From: Cryptomeria japonica
Lineage: Eukaryota > Streptophyta > Pinopsida > Cupressales > Cupressaceae
Direction: 5' to 3'
NCBI RefSeq assembly: GCF_030272615.1
Contig: NC_081408.1
Coordinates: 408,116,889-408,180,888 of the forward strand
DNA: 64,000 nt
Shown: piece by piece, positions 46,968 through 58,739 of the stretch
Position numbering within the stretch: the first letter of the stretch is position 1
Layout: each line of letters opens with the position of its first letter
Program-made: the position numbers and the translations under genes
Notes under the pieces: model-generated
What the model was told of the DNA's origin: nothing
What the model saw: only the letters and a program-made list of their open reading frames with translations
Database searches by the model: none

Positions 46968-49337
46968 ATGGTGGTCCCTACTCATGAGCATCGATTTGAG
47001 TGCCAGAGATGACATAATCAACCTCGACACTATGAGCTAGCGGTAAGTGGTCAATCTTAAGCCTTTTTATGTTCTCCATTTTGAATTTTTTTGTTCAAAT
47101 TTCAAGTTTTCGCACATTTTAAGTCGGTCAATCTCATTTTGTCGTGCAAGACAAGATTCTGTCTCGTACGAAAAACTGCTAAATTTTGTTTTGTCATTTG
47201 AGGCCATTAGTTTTGTGATTCGGACCCCACCCTTATGTCGTACGACAAACTTCATAAAATACCATTTTGTCGTCCGAAGTCTAATCATTTGTCGTATGGG
47301 AGTCTTTTGTCATACGGGGCCTAATTCTGACTCGTACGAGTTGCTGCCCTTCTGTGTTTTGTCATTTGGAAAACAGTGAGCATTATTGAATGTCTAAACT
47401 TGAAATTTTGATTTTGCAATTGGCATAGTTGGATTTGCATGATGTTTTACTTCTCTTCGAGGCTTATTTGGAATGTTTTCTGATGCTTCTTTGTGTGATT
47501 TTTGCAGGTTTGATTACCTCATGTTCTCTTTAGATGCGTTTATTCGCCTACCATGACATTAGTTTGGCAACTTTCAGAGGTTGAGCAAGCTCATATTGAT
47601 TTGTGTGGTTTGATGCACCTTCTTAGATTACCTGATATCCGTGTGAGTCACGGTATGCTCACGACTTTTGTAGAGAGATTCCATTTAGAGCATAACACAT
47701 TTCATTTACCAATGGGGGAGATGACTATCACTCCCGAGGATGTATATAGGATCCTCCACATCCCTTTTGCTGGGGAAAAGGTGGATTATGATGCGACACA
47801 CCTTCCCGGATTACAGGCAGTTAGGCATGTCTTCAGGGATCCTGATATATTGACACGTTCCATCAGTTGGGACATCATGATGAGCAGGTACAATGAGGAA
47901 TTTCCTCTGGCATGTGTCTTAGCAGGGTTTATTAGCTGCTTTCTGATGCCGGATAGGGGACAACAAGGATTCTAGCATGGTTGGGGCAGGATGCTAGAGA
48001 GATTGATGGAGACCCCTCAGAGGCTTGGCTAAGGTTCATGCATATTAGCCCACATGTATCGCGAGATGCATGAGATAGTGTATAGGGAGGGCAAGAGCAT
48101 GGCTGTTGGTGTGTTGATCTTACAGGTTTAGGCTTGGGAGTACCTTCCCATTTGTCGGCCTATTGTAGATGACAGTAGAGAGCCTGGGCAGCCGATTATA
48201 TATAGGTATGCCGGTTATGTTACACAACCTCATCTGGGCAAGACCGATTTTTGGCGGTGACATTTAGATGACCCTATAGCCATGATATGGAGATCTTATA
48301 GGGGCCTAGAACCATGAAATGACTGGCGACTGGTACGCCGGGATATTTTTGTTATGCGCCCACTTATCGACAGATCGTAGACTATTGTGGAGCAATTTGT
48401 AGTATCACAGGTTATGAGGCAATATAGCAGGCCTCAGGGGGTGTCACATGAGTTCATGACATATGCCCGATATGCTGATGAGGAGAGGCAGGGATGGTCA
48501 CTGAGGTTATCCTATGCCTTGAGTATGCAGGAGCTGACTGGTCTACAATGACTGAGATGGGACTACCTGGATGATGTTGTGGATGCAGGGGTATTGCTCC
48601 AGTACAGGGATTGGTTCCAGCAACATCCATTCCCTAGGATGACAGATCCAGCTGAGCAGGCTCTTCATATAGAGGAGGTTGAGGATGATGCCCCCGCACT
48701 GGGACAGGGACAAGGCCAGGGATAGAGACAGGGATGAGGACAAAGAGCCGAGGCTTAGAGGTAGGCAAGTGGCGATCCTAGTGCTAGTAGTAGCAAGGTT
48801 CCAGCTGGTCAACAAAGGGGTGAGGGCAGATCCCTTGGGAGAATAGGTGTGAGGTTGGGCGGAGCTGAGGAGGAGCGAGTAGCTCCGAGATAGGTCTGGC
48901 AGTAGTGGGAGGAGCAGGGTGGAGTTGGAGGTGGAGTTGGGGGTGGAGAGCCTATGAGAGAGTAGGGGATTGACGTGGGACAGTCGATGAGAGCACGTCT
49001 TGCGGAGTTGCAATCACAGTTGACAGTGGCTCAGACTTAGCTAGCAGAGCAAGACCGATAGCTAGTAGAGCTTAGGTTTGAGTGTGATCTCCAGGCCACA
49101 GAGATGAGAGCAGAGATGAGAGCATAGATGGAGGCTTTGCAGCAGGAGGTCCTTCACCAGACGAGTAGGGCAACATACTATGTTGCATCGTATAGCGTAG
49201 CAGTTCCAGTTGTGCAGCAGGTTATCCCCTACTCGTAGTATATGGCATAGTCAGAGGGAGCTTAGGCACCTCGTCAAGATCCCGGTCAGTAGGCTCCACT
49301 TCCTCCACCAAGTGATGAGGGAGGGGCTGAGAGCTAG
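46968..49337 (+). pseudogene. Antisense plant mobile domain (PMD) gene carried by A-right
   Basis: Exon 1 is 46968-47042 (25 codons, GAAAATGG start context). The intron is 47043-47507 (GTAAGT donor, TTTTTGCAG acceptor). Exon 2 is 47508-49337 in the same phase. The 47553-47975 stretch has NTFHLPMGEMTITPEDVYRI, the hallmark of the PMD family (related to MAIN/MAIL1). Later LMYREMHEIV-like and WEYLPICRP stretches complete the domain. The tail is Gly/Gln-rich and then coiled-coil-like (AELQSQLTVAQ). About 21 stops interrupt exon 2 but no frameshift does. Most are explicable as TGG, CAG or CGA changed by one C-to-T or G-to-A transition. PMD proteins of the host act in silencing and genome stability; a role here is unknown. 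Confidence 0.8.
47043..47507 (+). other. Intron of the antisense PMD gene
   Basis: It begins GTAAGTGG and ends TGATTTTTGCAG. Splicing keeps the frame between the 25-codon first exon and exon 2. It contains a cluster of TCGTACGA-like motifs (47165-47340) shared with the element's leader. Confidence 0.6.
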
Positions 49338-50980
<1,643 letters not shown>

Positions 50981-50982
50981 TG

Positions 50983-52107
50983 CTAAGTGAAGAATTTCTT
51001 CAAGTGGATGGTGTTAATCGATTCACGGAGTTGTTCTCCTTCCGAGTTTGAGAGTTGATAGGCACCAGAGTCGAATACTGTAGTAATGATGTAGGGACCC
51101 AGCCATTTGGGTTCAAACTTCCCTTTGTTGTCTCGAAACTGCTGATTTTTAGGATTTTCTCTCAAGACTAGGTCACCAAATTGAAATTATCTTTGTCAAA
51201 CTTTCTTGTTATATCCTCTGGACATTCTCTTCTGATATACTCTGAGATGATCAAATGCCACTTGTCGATGCTCATCCAACAATTTGAGTTCTTGCAATCT
51301 AGATATTTTATGATCTTCATCAGTAACAAGGCCTTGCATGGAAACTCATAGAGATGGTATTTCTACTTTAATAGGTAAGACTGCTTCAGACCCATACATC
51401 AAAGAGAAAGGTGTATCCCTAGTAGGTGTTCTGATACTTGTTCTATAAGACCATAGTGCAGGATTGAGCTACAGATGCCAATCCTTCCTGGATTTGTTCA
51501 CTATTCTGTGCAAGATAGTTAATAGATTTTTGTTAGATGCCTCAACTTGTCCATTACCTTGAGGGTAATATAATGATGAGTAGTGTTGTTTTATTTTGAA
51601 TTTCTCACAGAGCTCATTCAGATCTTTATTCTTGAACTGTCCTCCATTATCAGTCACGATGGACGAAGGTATCCCATACCTGCAGATGATATAGTTTAGG
51701 ATGAACAAGGCGACTTGTTTACCAGTTACTTTGATGAGCAGAACCGCTTCTACCCACTTGGTGAAATACTCAGTGGCAGTTATGATAAATTTACGTCCAT
51801 TAGATGAAGCAGGATATACCTGACCAATGAGATCAAATGCCCATTGCTGAAAAGGCCAATGTGTAGTGAAGGGTATAAGATCCCTTGCTGGAGCATGTAT
51901 GAGATTTCCATGTAGTTGACATTTCTCACAAGTCTTAGAAAATTTAATAGCATCTTTCTCCATGTCTGGCCAGTAGTAGCCAACCCGTAATAGTTTCCGA
52001 GCTAAAGTAAGACCATTTGAATGAGATCCACAAATACCTTCGTGAACTTCCGATAATGCATGTTTAGATTCTTTAGTTTCTAGACACCTAAGCAATGTAC
52101 CGTCCAA
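50983..52107 (-). pseudogene. Integrase of A-right
   Basis: The 212-codon open frame 52107-51469 has the HHCC zinc finger (HEGICGSHSNG, then CEKCQLHG). The DDE residues are in QQWAFDLIGQV, IVTDNGGQFKNKDL and GNGQVEASNKNLL. All catalytic residues are kept. After stops, a C-terminal GPY/F-type module lies at 51165-50983 (KFEPKWLGPYIITTVFDSGA, ending INTIHLKKFF). No chromodomain follows, as expected for Tat. Confidence 0.9.
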
Positions 52108-52155
52108 ACCTCATCTAAATAGATTGTTAGCAATGATAACATACCGTGAAGCATT

Positions 52156-52755
52156 TCAAGTTAGGTTTCTTTTCTCATTACGGGCAAGATTTTTAGGGAT
52201 AATTTGGTCTCGTAGATAAGAGTAGATGTGGCTGTATCGGGATGAGTCATGTCCAATAATAGCATAGACTATTTGGGTCTCAGGAGAATCATAGGTCCGG
52301 TAATATAACTCTTCCACCAGGAATTCAAAGCAAAAATTGGACTCTTGTAACTCAGATATAGATGCCAAGGTGGTCATAAAATCTACTACTCTGTTTGCAG
52401 ATCTAGGAATCTATTGGAATGATACAAAAGCAAAATACTTCTTAAGATCATCCACCATCCTTTTATAAGGCATCGGTTTCTCATCTCGAGTCTGATATGT
52501 ATCATTGATTTGATTTATGATTAGTTGAGAATATCCATAGATGTGTAATTTTGCAGCCTTCCATTCAATAACTAGCTTGATCCCGTTCACCAAAGCTTCA
52601 TATTCTGCAATGTTGTTTGTGCAAGGGAATATAATCTTATAAGACTTTGGGATTGAATACTTCTGAGGAGTAATAAATATTATTCTAGCATTGGAACCAT
52701 TTTGAGTAAAAGATCCATCAAAGAACATCTTCCAGGGTTGTTGAGTAAGATGCAT
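52156..52755 (-). pseudogene. Second (archaeal-type) RNase H and linker of A-right
   Basis: The frame 52755-52411 reads WKMFFDGSFTQNGSNARI, NNIAEYEALVNGIKLVIEW and LHIYGYSQLIINQINDTY. This is the extra RNase H that marks the Tat lineage. The DGS Asp and AEYEAL Glu are kept, but the usual GDSQ is GYSQ: the third catalytic Asp is Tyr (GAT to TAT). The linker frame 52377-52156 leads to integrase. Confidence 0.85.
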
Positions 52756-52833
52756 TATTGATTCATCTGAAAACTCTATATGCAGCAGTTGAGTGTCTTC
52801 AAGCGGAGCTTCAGCAAGTTGATTAGCAATTAC

Positions 52834-53181
52834 CTATCCTTTTATGGCTTTGTGTTCCACATATTCAATGTTAAGCTTTGTAAGGATCATGACCCATTTC
52901 GCCAATCTTCCTGTAAGTGTTGCTTTATTAAGAAGATATTTGAGCGGATCAATTTTAGCCACCAACTTGACTGAATGTGCTAACATGTAGTGTCTCAATT
53001 TTTGTGATGCAAAGACTAATGCCATGCATGCTTTTTCTATTATAATGTAGTTCATTTCTTAGGACACCAATGTTTTGCTGATGTAATAGATAGCTTGCTC
53101 CTTCTTATTGTCATCCTATTGTGCTAGAAGTGCCCCCAGTGATGAATCAGTTGCTGATATGTATAAGATTAGTGGTTTACC
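52834..53181 (-). pseudogene. Ty3-type RNase H of A-right
   Basis: The frame 53055-52834 has NYIIIEKACMALVFASQKLR and GRLAKWVMILTKLNIEY. The usual TDHxPLKYL region reads KIDPLKYLL. The N-terminal third (53056-53181) is broken by stops. It is probably degenerate in activity, as the first RNase H often is in elements that carry a second one. Confidence 0.75.
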
Positions 53182-54792
53182 CTAAATCGATGATATCAAT
53201 ATTGGTGGATTAGATAGGTACTCTTTTATCTGCTGAAGGTGTTGTTCACATTCTTGATCCCAGTTGTATATTATTGCTTTCCTCAATACTTTTGTGAAAG
53301 GTTGAGCTTTGTCTGCTAGCAGAGAAATGAAGCGTCTAATAGATTGGAGATGTCGCTGTAGACTTCTCATTTGACTGATATTCTTCGGAGGTGGCATTTC
53401 TATTATGGGTTGGACCTTCTCAGGATCAACATCAATTCTCTTCTTTAAAATGATGTAGCCAAGTAGTTTACCAGATGTTACTCCGAATGCATACTTCTTT
53501 GGATTTAACCGGAGTTTGAACTTTTCCATTCTGTCTAGTATAGGACCTAGCTCTTGAATATGCGTGGATCTCTTCATAGTCTTCACTAAGGTGTCATCAA
53601 CATAATCTTCCATATTCTTATGCATCAAGTCATGAAAGATAGTTGTAACTTCTCTCGGATAGGTCGCCCCTGCGTTCTTTAGCCCAAATGGCATGACATT
53701 CCAGCAAAAGGTTCCCCATGCACAAGTGAAATCTATCTTTTCTTGTTCTCCAGGAGCTATTTTGATTTGATTATATCCAGAGAATCCGTCCATTAGTGAG
53801 TACATCTAATACCTAGCAGTAATGTCAACTATCATATCAATGTTTGGTAATGGAAAGTTGTCCTTCAGACAAGCTTTGTTGAGATCTCTAAAGTTAGTGC
53901 AAACTTTGATAGATTTGTTTGCCTTTGACATAGGTACTATGTTTGAAATCCATTCGGCATAATCTATAGCTCTAATGAATCCATCTTTTAGTAGTTTTTC
54001 TAGCTCAGCTTTGACCAGCAGTGCCACATGTGGGTGCATCTTACGGAGTTTTTGCTTGACTAGTTTAACTCCTGGTGTGATAGAGAGATGGTGCATGATG
54101 AGATCAAGATCCAGGCCTGGCATATCAGAGTATGTCCATGCAAAGTTTATTTTCTTTTCCAAGAATAGATGAGTGAAATCCTTCAATTCTTTTGTTGATA
54201 GTGATTGAGCTACATGAATGATGTGTGGTGTCTCTTGACTCCCAATGTCCACTGGCTGAGTTGGCTTGATCAATATGGAAGACCTTTCCTGGAAATGACT
54301 TGGCAGTACATCAAGTATCTCACCTTCAGGCACCTCAGAGAGGTTTTCACCTTTAGGTACGTCCTTTATTTTCTCTTTTTTAGATTCTGACACCACCACA
54401 ATGTGGTTTTCACCATCAGATCTTTTATTTTTATTTTTCTTGTTTTTGCGACTAAGATACTTGATATCTGCTTCAGTCATGTTTTCACTTTGTTCACTAG
54501 TGGAAGAGTCTATAGGCTCAACTGAATTGAGATAATAGGCTAACATATAGTCATTGGCAAAATTAGGTATATTCATGGGCTGGTTCTGTAAAGTACAGTC
54601 AATTAGTTCTAGATGTAGTAAGGATAAATGTTGGATAGGTTCGAGAGCATTCATGGTATTGTCATCACAACTGCGGATCGAAAAGTTGAGTTCCAGAAGG
54701 ATACCTTGCGTAAGTGTCTCGAGACCAGGAAGAGTAAGAACATGATTATTAAAGTTCATGTTAATATTTAGTTGATCTAATCCAATAGACAT
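53182..54792 (-). pseudogene. Reverse transcriptase of A-right
   Basis: Two frames in the same phase, 54792-53806 and 53805-53182, are separated by a single TAG. The first has a long N-terminal extension, then TPGVKLVKQKLRKMHPHVA, KLLKDGFIRAIDYAEW and KVCTNFRDLNKACLKDNFPL. The second has LMDGFSGYNQIKIAPGEQEK, NVMPFGLKNAGATYPREV and the catalytic EDYVDDTLVKT. YVDD is intact. The RT is complete in content but for the one stop. Confidence 0.9.
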
Positions 54793-55248
54793 ACTTGTAA
54801 CATCTTTCCCTATGCCAGACTGGACTTCATATCATGGTTTGACAACGATAAGGTCAGTAGACAGATTTTCATTGTTTACATTAGATGATTTAGATTTTGA
54901 TGCTGAGTAGATATTGTCCTAAATAGGACTGTTGTCAGAGTCATCGGATAAAGTTTTCGAGTCTTCTTCAAGTGATTTAGTGAGCATATGTATGGTATCA
55001 ACACCAACATCTTTAATACTGCAAGTTCCTTCATGTTGTGGCTCATTTGTCATTTGTATCTGACATACCTATTGACATGATCTTGATGTTTCTGTGATTC
55101 GCTGTCGTCTAGTCCATTCAGCTTCTTCTGGACTGATAACTGGTTCTTGTTCTATAACTTCTAACTCTTCTTGTGTAGTGCTATACCTGATTTGTTCTGT
55201 TTTAATATAGGGGTACATAGATAAGAAATTTTCTGGTATTCTTCCTTC

Positions 55249-55853
55249 TTACAGTCCTTGTTCATAGTTTGCTTGTCTCTTTTGTCTAATTTCCTGTATT
55301 TCCTTCTCTAGTTTTATGCGTTTCAGCTCTTGAATATCATCAATGATACCGCTAGACTCTTCTGGAGTTTTTGTAGTGGATGTGTCTGAGAGGTGATCTG
55401 GACCCCATTCATACTCATTTGAGTCAGTCTCTGAATCGTCTACTTGCTGCCTACCAGTGTATGTGATTGGAACTTTTAGTGGTGCAAACAATTCTCTGAT
55501 TCTTACTACTTCATCTCTTATATCCTCTGGGACCTCAACTTCTTGTATTATTGTAGCTGACACCATCGGAGCTTGAGCACTGACTATTTCTTCTTTCTTG
55601 ACTGCTGATTCTTCTTTCTCTTTTGTACACTCTACTTTTGTTTGTTGAGCGTCTGCTTCCTGTAATGTTGAAGGCGATATCCTTTTCTGCCACTTAGACT
55701 TAGAAACATGTTTTTGGTCTGATGTCTTTTTCGGATTGTACCCCAGTCCAACCTTATCATTTGTGGATTTTTTTTGCAGTTGAATTGGTTCAGAATACCC
55801 TCTTGATGTTTACCCAGGGGACTAGTACCTGAATATCCCATGCGTTGAATCAT
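55249..55853 (-). pseudogene. G-patch-like and linker segment of A-right pol
   Basis: The frame 55853-55632 reads MIQRMGYSGTSPLGKHQEGI.., the glycine pattern of a G-patch-like motif found between protease and RT in many Tat-lineage polyproteins. The frame 55566-55249 is an acidic, charged linker (ELKRIKLEKEIQEIRQKRQA). G-patch motifs are linked to nucleic-acid binding. The assignment is by pattern only. Confidence 0.5.
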
Positions 55854-56057
55854 CTTGTAGCCAGGACCATATTGGTTTGAGGAAACCTCACAATGTCGTA
55901 CCTCTTCATTTTGACTATCTTCCTTAAAGAGCTAGTTAAGAACAACATCCTCTTCTATTTCATCCGCTAGGGAGGTAGAAGACTGTACAAAGAGACCATC
56001 ATATATGGTATTCAGAGTTGAAGTATGTGTTCTCATAGCCTCTGATGGCTTGCCCAA

Positions 56058-56612
56058 CTATTTTGGTGATGGAGGGAGAGAAACTAATGAAAGTACCAGT
56101 TCTATCTTGTAGCCATCCATGCCGGTATTTGTAATCTTCAATCTCTTTTCTAAGTGTTTCATCAGTGCTTCTGGATCTTCATTTGGAGAGGCTGCCCTAT
56201 TATGAGGCAGAAAAATATCTGTACCTTTTGTCAATGCATTACAAATGACATTTGTATCAGCAGGAATACTGACTTCAACTCCGTTATAGGGGAATTTTAA
56301 GCATTGATGGTATGTTGACGGTACTGCCTTCATTTCATGAATCCACGACCTGCCCACTAAGATATTGTATGACAAAGGAATATCAAGTACTTGGAAAAGG
56401 ACATCTCTTTCTACAGTTCCCACTCTGATTGGTAATGATACCAGACCTTTAGAGGTCTTTTCTTCTTCATCATAGGCTTTTATTGTTATTTTCTTACCGG
56501 GATCAATGACATTCTCAGAGAATCCTAGTTGTGTAAGCAGACTGTAAGTACAAATATTCAACCCTGTGCCTCCATCTATCAATACACGTTTGACTCTATG
56601 TTTATGGATCAT
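56058..56612 (-). pseudogene. Retropepsin-like protease of A-right
   Basis: The open frame has the active-site stretch KRVLIDGGTGLNICTYSLL and the later SYNILVGRSWIHEMKAVPST, the usual Tat protease pair. The site is DGG rather than D(S/T)G. It would cut the polyprotein. It follows gag directly in the same sense. Confidence 0.85.
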
Positions 56613-56630
56613 GTCTTCAATATGAAATGG

Positions 56631-58733
56631 CTAGTTATGTGGATGATTTAGCAAGTTGTCATCTTCTTCAGAGAAGGTCCAATAGTGAGGTGAGGTTAGA
56701 TGACCCACCATGGATTGAAACCGATCAATGTCTAAATCCTTCGGAACATTAGTGGTGAGCAATTCTTTGTCCAGGATCTCTTTGTGAGTAGAAGAGATTT
56801 TTAGTAATTCAAAAATTGAGATTTGAGCATTTGTCCTTTTCAACTGTTCAACGACACTATATCTAGAGGATGATGATGAAGTTAACCTTTTAAATTTGTC
56901 CAAGGTTGATACTTTTTTTGTTTGTTTGACAAGGCTGGTGGGTTTGATGTTGCTTGAGCTAGGTTGGAAGAACTAGCTCCTTGGAGAGTGACTTTCCTCT
57001 GAGATCGGGTCAAAACTCTGCATATCGTGATTCATTTGGTTTATCTTGAACTATAATCACATTGCAATATTCTAATTGGGAAGGCTTAGTCATATTGATA
57101 ATGTTGTCATGGCTGGTATAAGTATAATTTACCTTGGCACCTCCTTTGGTCTTTGAGGAATCGCCTTGTTCATAAATAGGCAAAGGGTCCTTAAATGCTT
57201 TATGATCAGCATTGGTCAGGTGATTCCCAACAACAATTTTACTAGTGTCTATAAGATCTTGTATCTCATGTTTTAGCTTCATGCAATTATTTATGTTATG
57301 ACCTTTATTCCGATGGAAGTTACAGTATTCATTTTCTCTCCACCATCTTGGTTTGACTTATGGATCATATGGTCTAGAGTTATCTGGTAGTGTTATCAAC
57401 AATAGAGTCTTGAAAGCGGATTCATATGATTCTTCAAGAGGAGTGAAATCACGCTTAGGTTTGGAAAGCCAAGGTTTCTCTTTGAACCATTCTTTTGTTT
57501 TCTTGGGAGGATTTTTTGTTGCAGCTTCATCAACTTTGAGTTGGTTTTAATAGTGTCTACTACTCCGCCATTAACAACATTCTTGTTGTTGTCTTTGCCA
57601 AATTTCCAATACTTGTTCTTCTCTTTAGAGTTAGATCCTGGTTGTGTTTCTTTCCAAGGTGAGATATCCCCTTTCTTTATGAGCACATCTTCCATTCGAA
57701 TGGCATTATCTACCATTTTGTTAAATGATGGGTGTACTTGCATTTGTATACTATATTTCAGTTCGGGGACCAAGTTATTGACAAATATATCCATTTTCTC
57801 AGAGTCTGGGATAGGTCGTGGATATCTAGAGAGCATTTTTCTCCAGCGTTGGAGGAAAGTGAGAAAAGGCTCCCTTGTTTTTTGTTTAGTATTGCAAAGA
57901 TTGATCATAGTCACAGGATGTCGAATGTTGTATGAGTATTGTTGTAAAAATAGTTGAATTAGTTCTTCAAATGTTTTTATTCCTTTAGGTAGACTTGAGA
58001 ACAATTCCATGGCTTGTCCTCCCAAACTCCTCGGGAAAAGGCGCATGAGATACATTTTATCGTGCATGAACTCCATACAGGTGGCACAAAACTCTCTGAC
58101 ATGATCTTGAGGATCTGAGCTACCATCATATTTGTCAAATTTGGGGATCTCAACTCGTGAGGGAAATGGAGACATGTATAGATTTTTGTTAAATGGAAAT
58201 GGGCATATTGTCCCCAGAGAATATTGTTTTGGGGACTTATCCTTATTCTTGAATTCTGTAATCTCAGTTTGTAAGGCTTGTAATCATCTGTGTACTGCGA
58301 GTATAGGTGACTCTTCCTTTTTAGTGATGAGAGTTTGAACATCATATCCAGTAGGAAGTTTGGCACCTTGTTTTGCTAGTTTTAGGAAATAGTCTTTCTT
58401 TTCTCAAGCCAGGATAGCTGTCATCATTTTTCTAAAGTTTTTGTCCTTTTGACAATAACAAATATCCTTTTCTAGCGGTTCAGTGCCTCCTTTATCTTCA
58501 CTTGATGATGAATTATTATCAGTTTCGTAAATACTAAAGTTGTCCTTGTTCTTGTCATTGTGTTCCATCTCATATATAATGGGAGAGTCAGGTTCATCAA
58601 AAATTAGTCTGCCTGATGACGAAGGTATGTCAGTGAGTGGATCCTCCATGTAAAATGGGTTATCTTGATATGAGAAGGTTTGTCCTTTGCCTTTGGCTTC
58701 TTTCTTATGAGAAATCCTGGTTTGAATAGGCAT
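56631..58733 (-). pseudogene. Gag of A-right
   Basis: ATG at 58733 (MPIQTRISHKKEAKGKG). The central gag domain is in the open frame 58175-57396 (FDKYDGSSDPQDHVREF, LFPRSLGGQAMELFSSLP). The knuckle region around 57290-57345 is degraded relative to A-left, and LKHEIQDLIDTSKIVVGNH follows at 57276. A C-terminal piece, 56903-56631 (YSVVEQLKRTNAQISIFELL), is conserved in Tat polyproteins before the protease. Multiple stops and frameshifts are present. Confidence 0.85.
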
Positions 58734-58739
58734 TTTTAT

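Noticed and set aside
50983-58733. Possible endogenous pararetrovirus (caulimovirid)
   Set aside because: A DDE integrase, two LTRs and a target duplication are present, and no movement-protein region is seen; it is an LTR retrotransposon.
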